Position numbers and translations under genes: made by a program. A DNA stretch of 64,000 nt from Ctena decussata. Its lineage: Eukaryota; Mollusca; Bivalvia; Lucinida; Lucinidae. Shown here piece by piece: positions 58,701-64,000 of the stretch. Under the pieces are notes generated by a model. That model was given only the letters and a program-made list of their open reading frames with translations, was not told the DNA's origin and did not search any database. Location: contig OZ022511.1 of NCBI GenBank assembly GCA_963989385.1, positions 28,390,503 to 28,454,502 of the forward strand. The letters run 5' to 3'. How positions within the stretch are numbered: position 1 is the first letter of the stretch; each line of letters begins with the position of its first letter.

Positions 58701-61700
58701 GTCAAATGGAAAATTAATAGTTTAAGGTGTCCAGATACTTAAGCACATTAGGGTAAGATCCCTTTCAAGCAACACCAATCAATTGCAAACTTACATTTTT
58801 ACTTCCTTCTTCTTCCCATCATTATCCATCGGTATGCCGTGAAATTTAAACATATGTCTTTGCTGGTCCCCTCTACGTGAGAATGCGTGGTTACATATGA
58901 AGCACATGAGCTCAACTGACCGTCGTTTCTGAGTACCTAGATGCATCTGAAATAAAGAATTCCACTTAATGCAGAGTTTTGTCAATCTACTAAATCAATA
59001 AATATGATCCATTGTAAGCTAAACCTATATAAGAATTCTGCAAAAGGCTTTGTCATGACTCACGGCTGCAAAGGATTTTTCTCTGGACTACTCTACTGGT
59101 TATGTTCAACAAAGGAAAGTGTATGTCATGGTCAGCAAATGACATACCGTAAACATTCTATATATTGGGACGTTAGGTCTGAGCAAATAGTGCAAACCCA
59201 GATCAGACTGCAGTCTGATCAGGGTTTACACTATTTGCCATCCCATTTGCATTTTTGGGGCACATTACTGCACTGTAAAACTGTTCCAATTTTGAGAAAA
59301 ATTATAGTAATTATTTTTAGTGTCCTAATATTTGGATTTTTACGGTAGGCATTACTGAGATGATGTCATGATATATGCTTATATGAATTTTCCTCACAAA
59401 AGTCTTTTAGTCTCTAACAAATGAAGCTAAACACAGTGAGTAGCCATAAATCTGACAATGTTAATTAAATACAGCCTAAACGTAGGTCTAGGTCAGCAAA
59501 CAACAATGGCATTAGAGAGATTATGCGAAGATGTATGTTTGTATGTAGTTTCATAAAAGATATCTGAGTCTCTAAGAAATGGAGCTACATGTAAATGTAG
59601 TGGGTAAACGTAAATTTTGCCATGATCAACAGTGCCTGAAATCAGGTCAAGGTCAGCAAACAACACTGGTGCTGTAGAGACCACCTCATGATGTACATTT
59701 GTGCGTAGTTTCATCACAAAAGATCAGGTAGTCTCTGAGAAACGGAGCTAAACGCTGAAGGTAAACATAAATTTAACTTGTTTTAACACAGTGTGAAATG
59801 CAGGCTGTTGCATAGATGATGTCATGGTCATGATGCAGCGCTCCAGCTAGGCTGTTTAACAAGAGCCCCATTTGAAATTATGGACAGATAGACGACGAAG
59901 GATAAGCTCCCCCAGAGCTGCTGCCTCAGGTGAGCTAAAAAGCAGACAACAAAACTGTCTGCAAAATTTCATCTGCTTCTTGCAAATTTTATCAGACAAA
60001 TGGATGAACAGACAAATGGATGAAACTTCACATGCTCAGGTTATAATTATACTCAAGTGAATAGTATATCATTAGTCAAAGCTCTAGATTAGGGGGAGTT
60101 TTTGATGATAGTTAGAGATAATTGTTCTTCTCATTAAAACCATATATTCTGACCCCTCATCTGAACTGTCTCAACGAGACAGTTCAGATGAAGGGTCACA
60201 ACATACATTTTTATGTAGAATTAACAAAAAATATCCCTAATTATCACCAAATACTTCTTCATACCTAGAGCTTTGTAATAACTATACCTTGTAATTCCTA
60301 ATCTTTGTGAATTTAATGTTGCAGCATGAGCATATGAGATCATGATTCTTCTCGTGCTGTCGCCATTTTTTCTGCGTCTCAAACACTTCCCCACAAAATG
60401 AGCAGGTCCACTGCCGCTTCGGCCTTGGTGTAGTCTTCTTTTTCCCATCTACACCATGGCCCTTCTTGTCTTTCGTTAGATCTTTTTTGGTCTCTGAAGT
60501 CTCACTCGAGTCATCACAAATTACATTACATTTGTGTTCTTTTAGGTCCTTAGCCGACGGAAAACAATTTCCACAGTCTTCACATTTGACCTTCACCTTG
60601 TGAAAGCTCCTGTGTTCAGCAGCTGCAGCTGAGCTTTCAGATGAGAATTTACAGCCCTGCAGAATAAATGTGAGAAACTTTTGAAACAACACAAGATTAC
60701 AGAATCAAAGCCAGAGATAGCTGTAAGTACAATGTACATGTACCTGTATGCAGTAACACTGAGAAATTCACATGTGATTAAATAAAAAGATAACTTTTTT
60801 CGAGCAAGTAACTCACTCTTACATCATTTTTTTTTTTTCAGCTGTAAACAAAACTTAAATGCAAACTAGAAATGTCTTCCCGAAAAAAAAAAAAAAGATA
60901 TCCTTCTACCGGCCCATTCCTACCCCTCAATACCCCACCAGAGCATTCGCACCTGCCTCTATCATTATCCTAAAACTTTGATATGTTGACATACAAATTT
61001 ATGTAATCTATCAACTTTAGTCTAAAGAAATCAAAGCCTTCAAGAGCATTTAAAGTCACTCAGAAAGCTTCTGTGACCTTGAAAATGCGGTCATGATCAC
61101 CAAAACCTCATCATCTACTGTAAAACACTTAATATCAGCGGCATCAAAATTTCGCGGTTTAATAAAAATGACGTATTGGCGCATTTTAATTTTGGCGTTC
61201 ATGATATACCATAGCTTCATACATATATGAAGAAAATTTGAAGTAAAATTGAAACATTTTTTTTCTTATTTTTCTATTAAACTATACATTATGGCACCTA
61301 TTAGAATCGCCTCATAGAGGCGATTCCAATAGGATGCCACAATGTATAGTTTTACAGAACGGTATAAAACATCTCAAATACTCATCAGGTCCTCCTTTTT
61401 ATCTGAGCCTCGGTTGGGCCGTGCCTATGAACGTAAGTGTTTTGAAAATCAAATATTGGCGGACTGATATTTTGGCGCTCTTTGCCTTAACCGCCAATAT
61501 CGCCAAAATTCAATTACCGCCAAATATAAGTGTTTCACAGTATTTGGCTTGTCATAATTATTTACATGTATCTATAATCCATACAAGTCTTATTAAATTC
61601 CACACAGTAGTTCAAGAAATATACCCTTGGTACACATTGCTAAAAGCTCCAATGACCTTGCAAATGGGGTCAAGGTCACCAAAATCTAATAAGCTCTTAA

Positions 61701-62597
61701 GCTTGTCTCTATCAGATGCAAATTTTGAGAAAATCCATGCTACTGGTAAAAAAGATATCCTATATACAAAACTATGACTTTGAAATTGAGGTCAAGGGCA
61801 CCAAAAACTAAACTTATCTTAAACCTGTCAATACCATATATCCATGCTGTCTGATGAATATCCATCCATTGGTTCAAGAAATATCTCATTTCAGGGAAAA
61901 GTCACCATTTATATGATGTTTTTTACCTTGATAATGAGACCAAGGTATCTATGCAAGTTTGGAAGGAATCAAGCGAATGTCTCAAGAGATATCTAATTTT
62001 CAGTGGTTTACTTCTAAGTTGTCACATTTACATCATCTGGCTGCTGATGCTGATATAAGGTCAAGATGACATACTAAAAACAATTGTGTCAGAGTTCTGC
62101 TGTAAGTTTTTTTAAATTGTTTTAATAGTGGAAATATTTCCAATATAAAAATATAGAATAAATCTGGACCAACATCTATCATTATGCAATATTTACACTA
62201 CACCAAAGAGAAGAGTTTGAATGATATGAAGAACTTATTCAATGCAAAACTTCAACATTAAAATCTAAGACTAGGTCACAGGAATGAGTGGTACAGAATA
62301 AAACTTTGGACCAACATCACCTTGTCCAATCGAAACACCGGTTAAACGGTATAAACTCCGGATAAACGTTATTGTAACACCGGGTAACGGCGGCTTCGCG
62401 CACAAACTATCATGGCGGCGCCCATACCAGGTAAGAATTTTGTTGTATCTTTGCTTGCAAATAAATGTTTCCGCTGAAATAAAAAGTGAAATCGGTGGAG
62501 AAATGATTTATTTTACCATGTATGCTTCGATGCAGAGTGATTTGTATCTGATTTCTTCAAACATTCGATCCGGAGTTGGTGCAACAGTTTCGGCCAT
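52017..62597 (-). CDS. C2H2 zinc finger protein, seven exons
   Basis: I do not recognise a named family. Seven phase-consistent exons give about 549 residues, probably a nuclear nucleic-acid-binding protein. Fingers occur at about residues 52 (degenerate; C2 then H and C), 112, 136 (spans an exon junction; the second His is replaced in HLGTQ), 165, 203, 233, 264 (C-x4-C) and 293. Spacing is mostly C-x2-C-x12-H-x3/4-H. Linkers are not the TGEKP type, so it is not a KRAB-like tandem array. A lysine-rich segment follows finger 1, and KRRGSDGNRKPTIPKRRKK after finger 8 looks like a nuclear localisation signal. The C-terminal 200 residues are acidic, end in a duplicated DETT(K/R)SLRVLT peptide, and show no domain I know. 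The gene runs tail to tail with the myosin. The first exon is the least certain part. Confidence 0.85.
53264..53561. mobile_element. Miniature DNA transposon with CAGTGTTCTCCCCAG ends
   Basis: 298 bp; ends CAGTGTTCTCCCCAG and CTGGGGAGAACACTG are perfect inverse complements, flanked on both sides by GACCT (53259-53263 and 53562-53566), a 5 bp target duplication. No coding capacity. Superfamily uncertain. Confidence 0.88.
53712..53924. mobile_element. TA-flanked miniature element with nested family D
   Basis: Ends GGGTCAAGTCGGGCAACTTC and inverse GGGTCAAGTCGGGTAAATTC, TA on both sides. A family D hairpin (53757-53835) sits inside. This is Tc1/mariner-like by its TA target. Confidence 0.85.
53970..54080. 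repeat. Family D hairpin
   Basis: GGGTAGATCCAGATGAGGCT and CACCTAATCTGAATCTACCC around TATGATGAG. Confidence 0.7.
54110..54770. repeat. Family I element interrupted by family C
   Basis: Family I text at 54110-54193 and 54602-54770 flanks the family C element at 54196-54599. Confidence 0.75.
54196..54599. mobile_element. Family C TA-flanked element, copy 1
   Basis: Ends CTGTAAAACACTTA and TAAGTGTTTTACAG with TA on both sides; inner GGCGATATTGG words and a GATGAGGCGATTC hairpin. Confidence 0.88.
54829..54853. repeat. (ATCC)n microsatellite
   Basis: Tandem CATC/ATCC lying immediately next to the donor of zinc finger exon 6. Confidence 0.9.
54856..54959 (-). CDS. Zinc finger gene, exon 6 (finger 7)
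   Basis: The exon runs from ctctag to gtatgg. It encodes FRDRFKCDHEGCTYKTATKR then CLTTHIKLKHEPRQ, a finger with C-x4-C spacing. Confidence 0.9.
54965..55390. other. Zinc finger intron, nothing recognised
   Basis: AT-rich intron; no repeat shared with the rest of the window. Confidence 0.5.
55392..55478 (-). CDS. Zinc finger gene, exon 5 (finger 6)
   Basis: The exon runs from tttag to gtacat. It encodes VKDTPCPTCNKMFMSQYDVN then RHVKVVHG, a complete finger with an x4 His spacing. Confidence 0.9.
55599..55813. repeat. Family H element
   Basis: Ends GGCCTGGTTGTTCAAAAC and TTTGAACAACTGGGCC, inverted. Confidence 0.8.
55829..56073. repeat. Family A copy 19
   Basis: Ends TGAGCCGCGACACGAC and GTCGTGTCCCAGCT. 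Confidence 0.85.
56146..56378. repeat. Family A copy 20
   Basis: Left end TTAAGCCGTGACACGAC; the right end decays after CTTTGTTTGTTCTGTC. Confidence 0.8.
56510..56645. repeat. Family H fragment
   Basis: GGCCCAGTTGTTCAAAAGTA followed by AAAACACTGCCATTTTTTC. Confidence 0.7.
56680..56883. repeat. Family B hairpin element
   Basis: Core CTAAACCGTCTCGTCGAGAC/GGTTCAGATGAGG, ends GCTCTACATAAGAGGG and CTCTTATCTAAAGCTC. Confidence 0.85.
56884..57056. repeat. Family H element
   Basis: GGGGCTGGTTGTTCAAAACT and TTTGAACAACTGGGCCC inverted ends; directly abuts the family B copy. Confidence 0.8.
57177..57250 (-). CDS. Zinc finger gene, exon 4 (finger 5)
   Basis: The exon runs from tttcag to gtttgt. It encodes FQCELCSFIAWSERTYNLHK then KAHT, a complete C-x2-C-x12-H-x3-H finger. 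Both phases fit. Confidence 0.9.
57343..57553. repeat. Family B hairpin element
   Basis: CAGCTCCAGATAAGGTGGG, core ATTAGAACCGTCTCAGCAAG, right end CTTATCTGAAGCACTG. Confidence 0.8.
57554..58216. other. Zinc finger intron, mostly unassigned
   Basis: A fragment with TTCCCTGATTTTGGCAAAAC (57650-57800) is the inverse of text near 25130. No gene. Confidence 0.5.
58217..58419. repeat. Family B hairpin, best copy
   Basis: Outer ends CAGAGCTCTAGATAAGAGGG and inverse; core CATCTGAACCGTCTCGTCGA with exact inverse. Confidence 0.9.
58650..58756. mobile_element. TA-flanked palindromic MITE
   Basis: Ends CCCTAATGTGCTTAAATATT and inverse with TA on both sides, almost fully self-complementary. A diverged left end lies at 52856-52900. 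Confidence 0.88.
58795..58946 (-). CDS. Zinc finger gene, exon 3 (finger 4)
   Basis: The exon runs from tttcag to gtaagt. It completes finger 3 with MHLGTQ and encodes CFICNHAFSRRGDQQRHMFK then FH. It ends two bases into an Ile codon. Confidence 0.9.
59150..59345. repeat. Family D element
   Basis: GCAAATAGTGCAAACCCAGA, core TCAGACTGCAGTCTGA, GGGTTTACACTATTTGC. Confidence 0.75.
59360..59942 (-). repeat. Family F element, minus orientation
   Basis: Units with GTAGTTTCAT(A/C)A(A/C)AAAGAT and TCTCTGAGAAACGGAGCTA, closing on the right with GCTGCCTCAGGTGAGCTAAA. Confidence 0.7.
60078..60275. repeat. Family B hairpin next to zinc finger exon 2 donor
   Basis: Core CATCTGAACTGTCTCAACGA with inverse; the right end ATACCTAGAGCTTTG lies 12 bp from the exon 2 donor. 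Confidence 0.85.
60288..60656 (-). CDS. Zinc finger gene, exon 2 (fingers 1-3)
   Basis: A 123-codon exon from ctgcag to gtatag. It holds CEDCGNCFPSAKDLKEHKC, a lysine-rich spacer, CSFCGEVFETQKKWRQHEKN with its final H, and the cysteine half of finger 3 (CSCCNIKF). A family B repeat starts 12 bp beyond the donor. Confidence 0.9.
60960..62100 (-). repeat. Family F-like body split by family C
   Basis: Degenerate units with GACCTTGAAAATG or GGGGTCAAGGTCACCAAAA on both sides of the family C element at 61118-61540. Caps not found. Confidence 0.6.
61118..61540. mobile_element. Family C TA-flanked element, copy 2
   Basis: Ends CTGTAAAACACTTA and TAAGTGTTTCACAG with TA on both sides; same inner hairpin as copy 1. 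Confidence 0.88.
62334..62430 (+). promoter_or_regulatory. Possible antisense promoter and short first exon
   Basis: A GC- and CpG-richer patch precedes ATGGCGGCGCCCATACCAG (62412-62430) and a good donor gtaaga. It could start a plus-strand gene (MAAPIP...) whose later exons are out of the window, or be part of a bidirectional promoter with the zinc finger gene. No downstream exon is convincingly identified. Confidence 0.3.
62517..62597 (-). CDS. Zinc finger gene, candidate first coding exon
   Basis: On the minus strand ATG sits in a strong Kozak context (GTGGCCATGG) and opens MAETVAPTPDRMFEEIRYKS then LCIEAYM, followed by a donor gtaaaa. It ends in phase 0, matching the next exon. An in-frame ATG 66 bases further upstream (62663) could add 22 residues. 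The plus-strand frame over the same bases is probably a shadow. Confidence 0.5.
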
Positions 62598-62779
62598 GGC
62601 CACTTTAGCCGATTTGTCTGCAAACCGTTCGTACTTTAGAAAATATGCAGAGGATATGAACATGTGAGGGGCTTTCGATGAATTTTTTGGTACATTTAAT
62701 AGTAATTTTACCGTTTATAATAAAAAGATGCTTTGAAAATTTTGTTATAAGAATTTCATGGCCAAAATAAAAAGTAACA

Positions 62780-62905
62780 CCGGTTAAAACGGTACAAGAA
62801 ACGCTCTTCTATGCTGCTTCCGAATCAGATTCAGAATTGCTTACTGGTGATACGTCCAAAGACAATCATTCACCAGAACCTGTGATTGCGGAAGTTAGTT
62901 CATAG
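62780..62905 (+). other. Short coding-like open frame, unassigned
   Basis: About 40 codons reading ...LFYAASESDSELLTGDTSKD and ending AEVSS stop. Composition looks protein-like and the phase could follow the donor at 62430, but no good acceptor precedes it. Confidence 0.2.
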
Positions 62906-63345
62906 ACCTTACAAGAGAAGTGAACTCAGTAACTGAAAATCTCTGCACACTCAACAGCAGATATAAGGGAATCTGCCAGGGAGTTCCAATCTGTAATAGT
63001 CTGGGGCAAGAAACTGAACTTGTAAATGCCAGTCCCAGCCAATGGGGCTTGAAATGCCAGGGAATGATGCTTCCTGGTACGCCTGCTTGGGAAAAAAGTT
63101 CATTTGTGGGTATACTGTTGCACCCTTCAGACTTTTATTTAGCAGTATTAGTCCAATATCATCTCGCCTGTTTTTTAGAGATTCCCAATTAAGTTTCTCT
63201 TAATTTTGATTAATTTCGTTTAAATGGTACAAAGCAGTTTTTGTGTGTTTTATAGATCAGCATGAGAAAATATAATCACTATGCCACTATGAACAATACT
63301 TGAAAACTAACGTAGCACTGTATTATATATTGAGAAATAAAGGGG

Positions 63346-63800
63346 TACCCATGGGGCAGCCAGGATTCGAACCCATGCTAACTACGGCAACTCCTAGCCT
63401 TCCAGAGATATCTGCTTAACCATTTCCGCCACTACGATTCTTCATAAAGAAGTTTGACAGAACCATGTTATGCTTTATTTCTTGGATAGAACTACTCGAT
63501 TAAGTTGTGCGAACACAAGCAGGTATACCTTTATACATGGAATGCCTGGATCGAAATGCTTATACGATATATATAGTTTGTTAATCTTTGAATTGAATCA
63601 TATAATATTTCCAAGCTTCGCTATCGTCTGATCTAGATATTGCTTGTTTTATACCTATTTGTGTTCGCTACAGCTTAATCGAGTAGCCCTATCCGACAGG
63701 CCGTTCAGAGAAATCAAGCTTAACAGTGTTCCGTGAAATTTTCTTCTTAGGAACAGGCGGAGTTGCCGTAGTCGGTATGGGTTCGAAGTACTGGGGTAGA
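63346..63800. repeat. Inverted repeat with tRNA-like outer parts
   Basis: Arms: GGATTCGAACCCATGCTAAC (63363) versus GGTATGGGTTCGAA (63775), and inner CTACTCGATTAAG (63492) versus CTTAATCGAGTAG. The outer parts contain pol III B-box-like GGTTCGAA in opposite orientations. Confidence 0.8.
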
Positions 63801-63879
63801 TGGCCTGAAGAACAGCCATTGACAGCATTTAGACGAAATAAATAAGTCTCGTACATGTACCGATCAGGTCAGGTACAAA

Positions 63880-64000
63880 CCTGTAGCTTCCTGATTGCGT
63901 CCTCGGATGAGGAGGAATCAAGAGAAAAAATGCTCCTTTGAGAGAAAAGATTTCCCTATAGCCCTTAAGGTTAAAGATTGTTCCTTGGGGAGGCAAAATG
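63880..64000. repeat. Family I fragment at window end
   Basis: AAAATGCTCCTTTGAGAGAA, TTGTTCCTTGGGGAGGCAAA. Confidence 0.6.

Noticed and set aside
62440..62667. 75-codon plus-strand open frame
   Set aside because: It overlaps the minus-strand frame that has a strong Kozak start, fitting donor and phase match to zinc finger exon 2; the plus frame lacks an acceptor.

Overview
The window is nuclear DNA of an animal, most likely a bivalve mollusc. It is AT-rich, has long introns packed with repeats, and carries parts of two spliced genes. The bivalve call is inference: it rests on the myosin sequence and on the many hairpin-capped elements that start with a GCTCACCTG-type palindrome followed by GTCC runs. 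No prokaryotic features were seen.

Gene 1 (plus strand, 408-34654) is the 3' two thirds of a class I myosin of the Myo1c/Myo1h type. I place 20 coding exons whose phases all agree (1980 coding bases, 659 residues plus stop): the end of the motor domain from switch II, three IQ motifs, and the TH1 tail with its PH-like lipid-binding core. Its 5' exons lie left of the window. The largest intron (20539-32241) is about 11.7 kb and almost wholly repeats.

Gene 2 (minus strand, 62597-52017) encodes a C2H2 zinc finger protein of about 549 residues in seven exons, with eight fingers, a basic stretch and an acidic C-terminus with a duplicated peptide. Its last six exons are firm; the first exon is a phase-compatible prediction. 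The two genes are tail to tail, with about 17 kb between their stop codons.

Everything else is mobile or repetitive DNA. For reference I name the families A to J. A: about 240 bp palindromic element with ends like TGAGCCGCGACACGAC (20 copies). B: about 200 bp hairpin with AGAGCTCTAGATAAG ends and a GACGGTTC core. C: about 410 bp TA-flanked element with CTGTAAAACACTTA ends. D: short hairpin built on GCAAACAGTGTAGA. E: tRNA-derived SINE. F: hairpin-capped elements with internal tandem units. G: hairpins with a shared apical loop and CRE-rich flank. H: element with GGGCCCAGTTGTTCAAA ends. I: element with AAGGTGAATGGGTACAC ends. J: degenerate repeat with a CTCAAAGATCTAGATC motif. There is also one full-length but broken mariner (43966-45236).

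The most interesting signal is in family F. In several members each internal tandem unit carries a copy of a recognisable transcription-factor palindrome or half site (RFX X-box, YY1-like, DR2, ERE, ERR/NR5A). Also notable are a 77 bp near-perfect palindrome ending 21 bp before a myosin splice acceptor, a candidate poison exon in the motor domain, and repeat insertions lying within 12-16 bp of three donor sites.
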